Of a DNA stretch of 33,130 nt, positions 21,563 to 30,533 are shown piece after piece (positions within the stretch are counted from its first letter, which is position 1; every line of letters starts with the position of its first letter). The stretch comes from Gudongella sp. (GTDB lineage: Bacteria; Bacillota; Clostridia; Tissierellales; Tissierellaceae). The position numbers and the translations under genes are program-made. Location of the stretch: positions 1 through 33,130 of the forward strand of contig JANKMX010000023.1 in NCBI GenBank assembly GCA_024649995.1, read 5' to 3'. The notes under the pieces are model-generated. The model worked only from the letters and a program-made list of their open reading frames with translations, was not told where the DNA came from and did not search any database.

Positions 21563-22615
21563 ATGGAAACCAAGGATCTGCTGGAGATACTGTCAAATGG
21601 GAATGGTGTCTCAGGCTTTGAATTTAACCTTAAGAACGAAATAATTGATGCATTTGGGAAGTACACTGATTCAGTCCGGTTGGATAGATTGGGAAATATA
21701 ATTGCACATAAGAAAGGCTCCGGTAATGGTGCTGTTAAAATACTGATGGCTGCCCACATGGACGAGATAGGTTTCATGGTTACGGATATAGATAAAAAGG
21801 GCTTTATACATTTCACAAACATAGGTGGCATTGATCCAAGAACAATATTGGCTCAAGAGGTGACCATACATGGCAAAGAGGATATCCTTGGATTGATAGG
21901 GTCCAAGCCTCCACATTTGCAGGACCAATCCGAACAGGAGAAATCAATCAAAATGGAAGACATGATAATTGATACAGGCTTTGACAAGGAAGCATTGTCA
22001 GAGCTTATATCAATTGGGGATTCCATTACCGTCAACAGAAAGATGATCAGTCTTCTCAATAATCGCGTATCAGGTAAAGCGATGGATGACAGGGCGGGTG
22101 TTGCAGCTCTTTTTGAGACCATGAAGGAGCTTGAGAAGATCAACCACCATGCTGATGTCTATTTTGTTGCAACAATCCAGGAAGAGGTTACCATGGCAGG
22201 TGCCTTAACCGCAACCTATGGTATAAATCCCGACATTGGAATCGCAGTCGATGTTGGTTTTGGGAGGACGCCTGAGCTGAATAATTCAAATTCAATCGAG
22301 ATGGGCAAAGGCCCAGGGGTGTTGCTAGGAGGTAACATTCATCCAGGCTTGAGAAAAAGACTTGTTGCCGTTGCGGGTGATTACAATGTCCCTGTTCAGA
22401 CTAATGTTTGGCCTGGCCCAAGTGGTACCGATGCAAGAGCGATCCAGATCACAAGGGAGGGTGTACCAGCATTGGTACTTTCCATTCCACTTAGATACAT
22501 GCATACATCTGTGGAGGTTCTGGATCTTAAGGATGTGTCACACACTGCTAAACTATTGGCATTTTTCAGCGCTTCCATCGAAGAAAACGAAATGGAGGGA
22601 TTATTATGCTTCTAA
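21563..22615 (+). CDS. M42 family metallo-aminopeptidase, paralog 1
   Basis: M42 enzymes are large tetrahedral aminopeptidases (TET, also called FrvX/YsdC/deblocking type) that trim peptides in the cytosol. Two-metal ligands are visible: His65 in AAHMDE, the Asp175-Asp176-Arg motif, the catalytic/ligand pair Glu207-Glu208, Asp230 in AVDVG and His314 in RYMHTS. The 350-residue length is normal. GGGGAGG lies before ATG 21563. It overlaps the next M42 gene by 10 bases, and shares only core motifs with it, so this is an old duplication and not a recent one. The peptide preference (acidic, hydrophobic or basic N termini) cannot be read. Confidence 0.92.
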   Translation: METKDLLEILSNGNGVSGFEFNLKNEIIDAFGKYTDSVRLDRLGNIIAHKKGSGNGAVKILMAAHMDEIGFMVTDIDKKGFIHFTNIGGIDPRTILAQEVTIHGKEDILGLIGSKPPHLQDQSEQEKSIKMEDMIIDTGFDKEALSELISIGDSITVNRKMISLLNNRVSGKAMDDRAGVAALFETMKELEKINHHADVYFVATIQEEVTMAGALTATYGINPDIGIAVDVGFGRTPELNNSNSIEMGKGPGVLLGGNIHPGLRKRLVAVAGDYNVPVQTNVWPGPSGTDARAIQITREGVPALVLSIPLRYMHTSVEVLDLKDVSHTAKLLAFFSASIEENEMEGLLCF

Positions 22616-23628
22616 AGAAATTAACTGAGGCCTCCGGTGTATCAGGAAACGAAAAGGAAGTAAGGGATCTGATTAAGCATACTCTTGAAGGCTATGTTGA
22701 CGAGATAAAGACAGATAGGATTGGCAACCTGATTGTTCACAAGAAGGAATCAAACCCAGGTGGAAAAAGACTTATGATTGCTGCACATATGGATGAGGTT
22801 GGTCTTCTCGTAAAGGATATAGATTCATCAGGCTTGCTTAAATTCATGCCCGTTGGAGGCATTGATAAGCGGGTATTGGTATCAAAGACCGTAAGTATTG
22901 GTGAAAAGAAGCTTCCAGGGGTAATCGGAGCCAAACCAATTCATCTTCAAAAAAGAAATGAATGGTCCAAGGTACTGGATATGGATGATTTGTATATTGA
23001 TATTGGGGCCACCTCCAAGGAGGAGGCTGAAAAACATGTGTCTATCGGGGATTATGTTGCTTTTGACACTTCCTACATGGAAATGGGTAATGCTACTATC
23101 AAGGCCAAAGCTCTGGATGACAGGGTAGGCTGCTCCTTACTCATAGATATCTTGAAATCAGACATAGATGCTGAAATATATGGAGCATTCACTGTTATGG
23201 AAGAGGTTGGACTTGTGGGTGCAGGACCTGCTGCCTATCAGATCAAGCCTGACATGGCAATTGTTTTGGAGGGTACGCTGTGCTATGAGATTGAAGAGTT
23301 GGATTCCCATCAAATGCCTACCCTGCTGGGCAAGGGTCCAGCCATATCATTGATTGACAGAACCACAGTGTATGACAGAGCCTTGAGGGATCAGGTTGTA
23401 AAGATTGCAGAGAAGAATGACATCCCTTATCAGTACAGAAAAACCTCCATGGGAGGAAATGATTCTGGAAAAATACACATTACAGGTACAGGCTGTACAA
23501 CAACTGGAATCTCTGTTCCCACGAGATACATCCACAGTCCCTTGTCCCTGATTAGTAAATCAGATTATGATAATACCTATAAGCTTGTAGAAGCCATAGT
23601 TAAAGAATTCGAGAAGGGGGCCATATAG
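22606..23628 (+). CDS. M42 family metallo-aminopeptidase, paralog 2
   Basis: Second of three tandem M42 peptidases, 340 residues. His61 (AAHMDEVG), the Asp171-Asp172-Arg motif, Glu199-Glu200 (MEEVGLVGA) and the late His in RYIHSP are present. The fourth metal ligand is Glu222 in VLEGTL, where paralogs 1 and 3 have Asp; Glu is also common in the FrvX group, so this marks a different subgroup. The start ATG 22606 overlaps the end of paralog 1 by ten bases, and its ribosome site GGAGG is in the end of that gene, so the proteins are likely made in fixed ratio. A mixed oligomer is possible but not shown. Confidence 0.92.
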   Translation: MLLKKLTEASGVSGNEKEVRDLIKHTLEGYVDEIKTDRIGNLIVHKKESNPGGKRLMIAAHMDEVGLLVKDIDSSGLLKFMPVGGIDKRVLVSKTVSIGEKKLPGVIGAKPIHLQKRNEWSKVLDMDDLYIDIGATSKEEAEKHVSIGDYVAFDTSYMEMGNATIKAKALDDRVGCSLLIDILKSDIDAEIYGAFTVMEEVGLVGAGPAAYQIKPDMAIVLEGTLCYEIEELDSHQMPTLLGKGPAISLIDRTTVYDRALRDQVVKIAEKNDIPYQYRKTSMGGNDSGKIHITGTGCTTTGISVPTRYIHSPLSLISKSDYDNTYKLVEAIVKEFEKGAI

Positions 23629-24621
23629 ATGGGTTTTAATGTTGAACTACTGGAAAAGTTGGTGTCCGTATACGGACCTTCAGGGGATGAATCCTTGATT
23701 AGCGCAACAATTCGCAAGGAGATTAGTGAGTATGTGGATGAAATAACCACTGACTCTCTTGGAAATCTAATAGCAAGGAAAAAGGGTGAAGGCAAGAAAA
23801 TTATGGTTTCTGCCCACATGGATCAGATAGGTTTTATCATTACTGACATTGATAAGGAAGGATTCTTGAGATTTGGTAATGTGGGTGGAATATCTCCCGA
23901 TATCAGCCTAAGCCAGAGGGTTGTTTTCAAGAATGGTACCGTGGGAGCCATTTTTTCAGAACCAATGGAAAAATCATCCGAAAGAAAGCTTGAGAACATG
24001 TATATAGACATTGGAGCGAAGGACAAGGAAGAAGCGGAAAAAATGGTTGCCATAGGAGACATGTGCATCTACTACAGCTCCTTTGCCCATAACGATAATG
24101 TTGTATTCACACCATATCTGGACGATAGGGTTGGGTGTTTCGTTGCCATTGAGGCCCTTAAGAGACTTTCCAATACTGATAATGACCTGTATTTTGTCTT
24201 CTCCGTTCAGGAGGAGGTTGGACTTAGGGGAGCAAGGACAGCAGCTTATGGCATAGAACCTGATTTCGGAATCGCTGTTGATGTCACTGCCCATGGGGAT
24301 ACTCCCAAGGCAAAGAGGTTTGCAGTGGGTCTACACAAGGGAGTGGCAATCAAGGTTAAGGACAACTCAATCATAACTCATCCTTCAGTGAGGAATTCAT
24401 TGATAGATATCGCCAAGGCTGAGAATATTACCTATCAGCTGGAGGTACTTGAATTTGGAGGAACGGACTCAGGTGCAATACACCTGACAAAAACAGGAGT
24501 GCCTTCAGGAGTGATTTCAATTCCAACAAGGTATGTTCACTCAACGGTTGAAATGGCATCAAAAGATGATATTGAAAGCAGCATAGCACTTTTGGAAGGA
24601 TATCTATCCAAAAAGCAATAA
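23629..24621 (+). CDS. M42 family metallo-aminopeptidase, paralog 3
   Basis: Third tandem M42 peptidase, 330 residues, starting at the base after the stop of paralog 2 with GGGGG in its last codons. Metal-site motifs are complete: His63 in SAHMDQ (Gln replaces the usual Glu after Asp), the DDRVGC motif, QEEVGLRGA, AVDVTAHGD and RYVHST. The Gln after Asp66 is a small change near the first metal site. A terminator is not obvious after it; the miaB promoter comes 77 bases later. Confidence 0.92.
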   Translation: MGFNVELLEKLVSVYGPSGDESLISATIRKEISEYVDEITTDSLGNLIARKKGEGKKIMVSAHMDQIGFIITDIDKEGFLRFGNVGGISPDISLSQRVVFKNGTVGAIFSEPMEKSSERKLENMYIDIGAKDKEEAEKMVAIGDMCIYYSSFAHNDNVVFTPYLDDRVGCFVAIEALKRLSNTDNDLYFVFSVQEEVGLRGARTAAYGIEPDFGIAVDVTAHGDTPKAKRFAVGLHKGVAIKVKDNSIITHPSVRNSLIDIAKAENITYQLEVLEFGGTDSGAIHLTKTGVPSGVISIPTRYVHSTVEMASKDDIESSIALLEGYLSKKQ

Positions 24622-24697
24622 TGTTTGGAACAATAAAAGTCTGTTCTGGAAGTCGGTGGGTATAACTACTTTCAGCAGGCTTTTTATTGCGAAAATG

Positions 24698-24706
24698 TGT
24701 TATAAT
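24698..24706 (+). promoter_or_regulatory. Extended -10 promoter of miaB
   Basis: TGTTATAAT (TGnTATAAT) ends 39 bases before the miaB ATG. No clear -35 is present. Initiation near 24713 is predicted and would drive miaB-mutS-mutL-miaA-hfq. Confidence 0.6.
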
Positions 24707-24731
24707 TTAGCTGTAGCAATTAGTGGTAGGC

Positions 24732-24737
24732 AAGGAG
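24732..24737 (+). promoter_or_regulatory. Ribosome binding site fixing the miaB start
   Basis: AAGGAG stands eight bases before ATG 24746. The in-frame upstream codon at 24656 lies before the promoter and would add 30 residues with no family match. Confidence 0.85.
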
Positions 24738-24745
24738 AAGAGAAA

Positions 24746-26068
24746 ATGAAAAAATATCTTATAAATACATCCGGATGTCAGGCAAATGAGCTGGATTCGG
24801 AAAAAATTTCCTGGGTATTGGATACAATGAGCTATGAATCAACCCAAGACAAGGAAGAGGCAGATATAATCCTGTTCAACACCTGCGCTGTCAGGAAAAG
24901 TGCAGAGGACAAGGTATTTGGACAGCTAGGTGAACTCAAGGAGCTTAAGCGAAGAAAGCCGGAGGTTATTCTCGGAATATGCGGCTGCATGATGCAAAGG
25001 GAGGATATAAGAGAGTTCTTTTTATCCAAGCACAAGCATATTGATCTAGTATTTGGAACCAACAATATCCATAAGCTACCTCAGCTGGTATCGAGACATC
25101 TTGAGACAGGAAAAACAATAGTTGATATCATCGAGGACACAAGAGAAATAGATGAAAATATAGATGCTCACAGAAGGTATTCATACAAGGCCTTTGTGGA
25201 CATCATGTATGGCTGTGACAACTTTTGCACCTATTGCATAGTTCCCTATACAAGAGGAAGGGAACGTAGCAGGGAGCCGGGAACCATACTTCAGGAGATA
25301 CGTAAGCTTGTGGAATCAGGAATCAAGGAAGTTACCCTGCTGGGGCAAAACGTTAATTCCTATGGTAAAACCCTGGCCATGGATTACTCATTTCCAGACC
25401 TGTTAAAGGACATAAATGATATTGAAGGACTGGAGCGTATTCGTTTCATGACCTCACATCCAAAGGACTTCACAGAACGCCTTGTGGAGGCCTATGCTGA
25501 ACTGGACAAGCTTAGCCCTCACCTTCACCTTCCTGTGCAGTCAGGGAGCAACAGGGTGCTTAGGATGATGAATAGAAAGTACACGCGAGAAGAGTATCTT
25601 GAGAAAATAGATGCTATCAAGAAAAGGATACCAAACCTGGCAATCACAACAGATATAATTGTGGGATTCCCAGGAGAAACTGATGAAGACTTTCAGGAAA
25701 CAATAGATTTGGTTGAAAAGGTTGAATTTGATTCTGCTTTTACCTTTCTCTATTCCATTAGAGAGGGTACAACTGCCGCAAAAATAAAGGAACAGGTTCC
25801 TGATCAGATTAAGCATGAAAGATTTCAAAGGCTGCTGGATACCCTTAATCCAATAGGTCTAAGGATTAATCAAAAGCTTTTGGGCACGGTTCAAAGGGTT
25901 TTGGTTGAAGAGGTAAGTAAGAATGACAATCAAGTAATGAGTGGCAGGACTGAAAGCGCCAAGCTGGTTCACTTCCCCGGAGGAGAGGAATTGATTGGCA
26001 AAATCGTAGACGTAAGAATTAATAATGTTAAGACATTTACCCTTGAAGGAGAAATGATGACTGACTAG
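24746..26068 (+). CDS. miaB: tRNA-2-methylthio-N6-dimethylallyladenosine synthase
   Basis: MiaB is a radical-SAM methylthiotransferase that adds the 2-methylthio group to i6A37 of tRNAs reading UNN codons; the isopentenyl group comes from MiaA, encoded in the same block. The 440-residue protein has the N-terminal UPF0004 cluster cysteines Cys11, Cys47 and Cys81, the radical-SAM motif Cys157, Cys161, Cys164 in GCDNFCTYC, a TRGRERSR motif and a C-terminal TRAM domain (about 375-438). Start chosen at ATG 24746 because of AAGGAG and the typical beginning up to SGCQANELDSEK. Nine bases separate it from mutS. Confidence 0.95.
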   Translation: MKKYLINTSGCQANELDSEKISWVLDTMSYESTQDKEEADIILFNTCAVRKSAEDKVFGQLGELKELKRRKPEVILGICGCMMQREDIREFFLSKHKHIDLVFGTNNIHKLPQLVSRHLETGKTIVDIIEDTREIDENIDAHRRYSYKAFVDIMYGCDNFCTYCIVPYTRGRERSREPGTILQEIRKLVESGIKEVTLLGQNVNSYGKTLAMDYSFPDLLKDINDIEGLERIRFMTSHPKDFTERLVEAYAELDKLSPHLHLPVQSGSNRVLRMMNRKYTREEYLEKIDAIKKRIPNLAITTDIIVGFPGETDEDFQETIDLVEKVEFDSAFTFLYSIREGTTAAKIKEQVPDQIKHERFQRLLDTLNPIGLRINQKLLGTVQRVLVEEVSKNDNQVMSGRTESAKLVHFPGGEELIGKIVDVRINNVKTFTLEGEMMTD

Positions 26069-26077
26069 GAGGACCAA

Positions 26078-28690
26078 ATGGGAACACTAACTCCAATGAT
26101 GCAACAGTATGTTGATACAAAGGAAAAATACCAGGATGCACTTCTGTTTTTTAGGCTTGGAGATTTTTATGAGATGTTCTTCGAGGATGCAAAGATTGCA
26201 TCCAGGGAGCTTGAAATCGCCTTGACCAGCAGGGACTGCGGTCTGGATGAAAAGGCTCCCATGTGCGGGGTACCTCATCATGTGGCTGAAACATACATTT
26301 CCAGGCTTGTTGACAAGGGGTACAAGGTAGCCATTTGTGAGCAAGTGGAGGATCCAGCCTTGGCCAAGGGTTTGGTCAAAAGGGATGTTGTAAGAATTGT
26401 AACTCCAGGAACTATACTGGATGGGAATATACTGGATGAAAAATCAAATAATTTCCTGGCGAGTATTTACCTGGATGAATATGGAGTCGGCCTTTCCTAT
26501 GTTGATAATTCAACTGGAGAAATGTTCACCACTGAATTTATTGGCGAAGAGGAAAATAGTCAAAGATTTGTACTTGATGAGCTGGGAAAGATCATGCCTT
26601 CAGAAATAGTCTGCAACAAGGGCTTTGTAAGAGATAAGAAGCTAATTGCAATTTTAAGGGATAAGATCAATCCCTATATCAATGTTCAGGATGATACCTC
26701 CAATGATGTTGAAAGCAGCAAGGAGTCCATACTTGGGTTTTTGGATGAGAAAAGCTTTGAAAATAACAACCTTAAGGAAAAAATATACTCAATACTTTCC
26801 CTGGGAAAGCTTGTGGATTACCTTAGAGATACCCAATTTACAGCCATTGACCATATTAAGGAGCTTCAGTATTACGAACCTGACCATTTTATGTTGATGG
26901 ACATAAATACCAGAGCCAACCTGGAGATCCATGAGACCATGAGATCCAAGGAAAAAAGGGGAGCCCTAATTGGAATACTTGACAAGACTCAAACTGCAAT
27001 GGGAGGCAGACTACTGAGAAAATGGCTGGAGCAGCCATTGCTGGATAGAAAGCAGATAGAATCAAGACTGGATATGGTTGAGTTTCTTTCAAACAATCCA
27101 TTTCAGCTTGAGGAAATAAAGGATATACTAAAGACAATATATGATATTGAGAGACTGATCAGCAAAATATCAAACGGGAATTCCAGTGGTCGTGATATGC
27201 TTGCATTAAGCCAATCCATACAGAATATTCCTCAGCTGAAGGGCATTCTTCTGGAGACTGGACTTAAGCAATTCCATAGACTGCAGGAAGAAATGGACGA
27301 TTTAAGGGAGATTCACCAGCTATTGACCAGCGCCCTGGATGAGAGTCCGCCACTTTCTGTAAAGGAAGGTGGAATCATAAGAGAGGGATATGATGAGCAG
27401 CTTGATGAACTGAGGGAAAGCAAAACCAAGGGGAAGGAATGGTTGGCGAGACTGGAGTCTGAGGAAAAGAACCGAACAGGGATTAGAACTCTCAAGGTTG
27501 GCTATAACCGAGTTATGGGCTATTATATAGACATAAGAAAAACTAGCATTGACCAGGTCCCCGATAATTACATCAGAAAACAGACTCTTGCAAATTCGGA
27601 AAGGTATTATACAACGGAGCTTAAGAGTATTGAGGACAAGATCCTTGGAGCAGATGAAAAGGCCATCAATCTTGAGTACGAGCTTTTCCAGGAGATTAGA
27701 AATCAAATTAAGGGTGAAATTCAAAGGCTTCAAAAAACAAGCAAGCTAATTGCGGTGCTGGATGTTGTGATGAGTCTTGCAATCGTCGCAAATGCCAATG
27801 GCTTTACCAGACCAAGTCTTAATACCAATGGAACAATAAATATTGATGAAGGAAGACATCCGGTTGTTGAAGCAACCATAAAGCATCAGCTATTCGTACC
27901 GAATGATGCCTATATGGATACAAGAGACCAGATGGTCCATATCATTACAGGACCAAATATGGCCGGGAAATCAACGTTTATGAGGCAGATTGCCATAATC
28001 GTTCTACTTGCTCAGATTGGCTCATTTGTTCCGGCCAAAAGTGCCGATGTTGGGATTGTGGACAGGATATTTACAAGAATTGGGGCATCGGATAATCTAT
28101 CTCAGGGAGAAAGTACATTTATGGTGGAGATGAATGAGGTTTCCAACATATTAAGGTTTGCAACATCCAAGAGCCTTGTTATTCTTGATGAGGTAGGAAG
28201 GGGAACCAGCACATTCGATGGATTGAGCATTGCATGGGCTGTTGTTGAGTACATTGCCAACAGTATTAAGGCAAAAACCCTATTCGCAACCCACTATCAC
28301 GAACTGACCCAGCTAGAGGAGAAGCTAAAGGGAGTTAAAAACTATACAATAACCGCCGAAGAACAAGGTGATGATATTATATTTCTTAGAAAAATTGTAA
28401 AGGGTAGTACTAATCAGAGCTTCGGTATACAGGTGGCAAGACTTGCCGGTATAAGGAAGGAAGTTATCCAAAGGGCCAGTGATGTTTTGGCTACAATAGA
28501 GGGATCCCATAATATTAATATGGATCAGCCTCCACAGCAAAAGAATCTAAAGCAAATGAACCTGGTTGATTATAGAAAGGATTTCTTCATAGATAGAATA
28601 CGAAATATTGATATAAACGGGCTCACGCCCATGGAAGCCTTAAATACGCTCAATAATCTAGTAGAGGATGCCAAGAAGCTTAAGGAGTGA
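26078..28690 (+). CDS. mutS: DNA mismatch repair protein MutS
   Basis: MutS recognises base mismatches and small loops and recruits MutL. The 870-residue protein is full length: mismatch-binding GDFYEMFFEDA near 26-36 (Phe-Tyr-Glu contacts the mispair), connector, lever and clamp domains, Walker A GPNMAGKS near 626-633, DEVGRGTSTFDG (Walker B and D-loop), ATHYHEL, and a C-terminal helix-turn-helix with ARLAGI. AGGAGG precedes ATG 26078. Gene order miaB-mutS-mutL-miaA-hfq is conserved in Clostridia. Spore genes such as spoVS or cotE, which can sit before mutS in spore-formers, are not seen. Confidence 0.98.
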   Translation: MGTLTPMMQQYVDTKEKYQDALLFFRLGDFYEMFFEDAKIASRELEIALTSRDCGLDEKAPMCGVPHHVAETYISRLVDKGYKVAICEQVEDPALAKGLVKRDVVRIVTPGTILDGNILDEKSNNFLASIYLDEYGVGLSYVDNSTGEMFTTEFIGEEENSQRFVLDELGKIMPSEIVCNKGFVRDKKLIAILRDKINPYINVQDDTSNDVESSKESILGFLDEKSFENNNLKEKIYSILSLGKLVDYLRDTQFTAIDHIKELQYYEPDHFMLMDINTRANLEIHETMRSKEKRGALIGILDKTQTAMGGRLLRKWLEQPLLDRKQIESRLDMVEFLSNNPFQLEEIKDILKTIYDIERLISKISNGNSSGRDMLALSQSIQNIPQLKGILLETGLKQFHRLQEEMDDLREIHQLLTSALDESPPLSVKEGGIIREGYDEQLDELRESKTKGKEWLARLESEEKNRTGIRTLKVGYNRVMGYYIDIRKTSIDQVPDNYIRKQTLANSERYYTTELKSIEDKILGADEKAINLEYELFQEIRNQIKGEIQRLQKTSKLIAVLDVVMSLAIVANANGFTRPSLNTNGTINIDEGRHPVVEATIKHQLFVPNDAYMDTRDQMVHIITGPNMAGKSTFMRQIAIIVLLAQIGSFVPAKSADVGIVDRIFTRIGASDNLSQGESTFMVEMNEVSNILRFATSKSLVILDEVGRGTSTFDGLSIAWAVVEYIANSIKAKTLFATHYHELTQLEEKLKGVKNYTITAEEQGDDIIFLRKIVKGSTNQSFGIQVARLAGIRKEVIQRASDVLATIEGSHNINMDQPPQQKNLKQMNLVDYRKDFFIDRIRNIDINGLTPMEALNTLNNLVEDAKKLKE
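28682..28687 (+). promoter_or_regulatory. Ribosome binding site fixing the mutL start
   Basis: AAGGAG overlaps the last codons of mutS and lies seven bases before ATG 28695. It rejects the upstream in-frame codon 28668. Confidence 0.85.
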
Positions 28691-28694
28691 CCCT

Positions 28695-30524
28695 ATGAGT
28701 AAAATAAAAGTGTTGGATAATCTAACAATACAAAAAATAGCCGCAGGAGAAGTCATTGAAAGACCTGCCTCAATAGTCAAGGAGCTTGTGGAAAACTCAA
28801 TAGATGCAGGTGGCAAGCAGATTATTGTAGAAATTTCTGATGCAGGGAGAGATTTTATTAGGGTTACAGACAATGGCGAAGGAATGGATGAGAATGACCT
28901 GAGACTTGCCTTTGCAAGACATACTACCTCAAAGCTCCACTCAGTTGAGGATCTTAACAGGATATTGACCATGGGATTTAGGGGTGAGGCCCTATCAAGC
29001 ATATGTGCAGTTTCGAAGATAGAGGTTCTCACCAGACGCGATGAAATGGATGCAGGTCTGATGGGATTCGTTGAGGACGGTATCTTGAAATCCATCTCAC
29101 CAACCGGTTCACCAATTGGTACCACCATGATCATACGAAAGCTTTTCTACAATCTACCTGTCAGAAAAAGATTCATGAAAAGCAAGAATTGGGAGGAACA
29201 CGCCATAACTGAAACTGTGACAAGACTCGCTGTCGGCAACCCTGATATTTCGTTTAAATATATCAAGGACAACAAGGTTGTGTTCAATACCACAGGAACT
29301 GGAGATGTGAAGAACACTGTGTTTCAGCTTTTGGGTAAGGACCTTGCTTCTGGTCTAAAAAGACTTAACATAAAAACAGAGGATTTCCATATAGAAGGAT
29401 ATGTGTCGGATAATACACTATATAGAAGCAACAGGCACCATCAGTACCTATATGTAAATGGAAGGTATGTTGTTGATTACAGGTTGTCCAGGATTCTTGA
29501 AAAACAGTATCAAACATTGATACCTATAAACAGACATCCTGTTTTTATATTGTTTGTCAATATTGACCCATCAGATGTGGATGTAAACATACATCCGACC
29601 AAGCAGGAAATAAAGTTCACCAATGACACAAATATCTATCAGAAGCTTGAGGCTTCAATCAGAAACAATATTGATACAATTTTTCGAGTTCCAAGGGTTG
29701 ACCTGGAACCGAAGACAAAAAAAACCAGGGGAGAATACCCAACAGTATGGGATATTGAAAAGGACGGGACATCAGGTCCATTGGAGGGTATTACTGCTAG
29801 TGGTAATATTGATGAGAAAAGCATTGTTTTTGTGGATTATTCAGACGATGAAATAGACTTCACAAGTAACGAAGCCTATGAAGATCAGGAATCCTATGAT
29901 GGTAATGCATCAATTGAAGAAGATGGAAAGGCCAAGGTCAGCTTCAGCTCCTTGCGAGTAGTGGGAACAGCTTTTAGGACATATATATTTGCTGAAAATG
30001 TTCTAAATTCAACATTATATATAATAGATCAACACGCTGCCCATGAAAGGATCATGTATGAGAAGCTTCTAAATGAATTCAAGAATGAAAACATTCATGT
30101 ACAGCAGCTCCTTCAGCCTGTTGTTATGGACCTTAGCCAGACCGACTATAGCGTAGCCAATGATAATTTGGAGCACTTTGAGCGCCTGGGATTCCTGCTT
30201 GAGCCATTTGGAGATAAGAGCATGATACTTAGGGGTGTGCCATTTGTTTTCGGAGCTCCAGACAGTCAGAGATTATTCCTCGACATACTGGATCAGCTTG
30301 AGGAGACAACACCATCAAGCTATGAGACAAGATTGGATAAAATAATGAAATTGGCATGTACAAGCGCAATAAAGGCAGGGGACAGAGTGGCAGAAATAGA
30401 AGCCCAGGCACTTCTGATACAGTTGGAGGAATGCGATAATCCATTTACCTGTCCCCATGGCAGACCAACGATAATCGAAATGACCAGGAAGGAACTTGAA
30501 AAGAAGTTTCTCCGATTAATATAG
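28695..30524 (+). CDS. mutL: DNA mismatch repair protein MutL (endonuclease type)
   Basis: MutL couples mismatch recognition to strand incision. The 609-residue protein has the GHKL ATPase motifs (ELVENSIDAG, DNGEGM, TMGFRGEALSSI), a transducer domain to about 330, an acidic linker with many Asp/Glu and Ser (about 355-415), and a C-terminal dimerisation domain with the endonuclease motif DQHAAHERIMYE starting at Asp445. It also has ACTSAIKAG and CPHGRPT metal-binding residues. This predicts a nicking MutL as in bacteria without MutH. The stop is directly at the miaA start region. Confidence 0.97.
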   Translation: MSKIKVLDNLTIQKIAAGEVIERPASIVKELVENSIDAGGKQIIVEISDAGRDFIRVTDNGEGMDENDLRLAFARHTTSKLHSVEDLNRILTMGFRGEALSSICAVSKIEVLTRRDEMDAGLMGFVEDGILKSISPTGSPIGTTMIIRKLFYNLPVRKRFMKSKNWEEHAITETVTRLAVGNPDISFKYIKDNKVVFNTTGTGDVKNTVFQLLGKDLASGLKRLNIKTEDFHIEGYVSDNTLYRSNRHHQYLYVNGRYVVDYRLSRILEKQYQTLIPINRHPVFILFVNIDPSDVDVNIHPTKQEIKFTNDTNIYQKLEASIRNNIDTIFRVPRVDLEPKTKKTRGEYPTVWDIEKDGTSGPLEGITASGNIDEKSIVFVDYSDDEIDFTSNEAYEDQESYDGNASIEEDGKAKVSFSSLRVVGTAFRTYIFAENVLNSTLYIIDQHAAHERIMYEKLLNEFKNENIHVQQLLQPVVMDLSQTDYSVANDNLEHFERLGFLLEPFGDKSMILRGVPFVFGAPDSQRLFLDILDQLEETTPSSYETRLDKIMKLACTSAIKAGDRVAEIEAQALLIQLEECDNPFTCPHGRPTIIEMTRKELEKKFLRLI

Positions 30525-30527
30525 GTG
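30523..30527 (+). promoter_or_regulatory. Ribosome binding site favouring miaA ATG 30534
   Basis: AGGTG, within the mutL stop, lies six bases before ATG 30534. GTG 30525 and ATG 30528 are in the same frame but are too near to or inside this site. Confidence 0.55.
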
Positions 30528-30533
30528 ATGAAT

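Noticed and set aside
24656-24745. Longer miaB start
   Set aside because: It lies upstream of the predicted promoter, with no ribosome site or homology.
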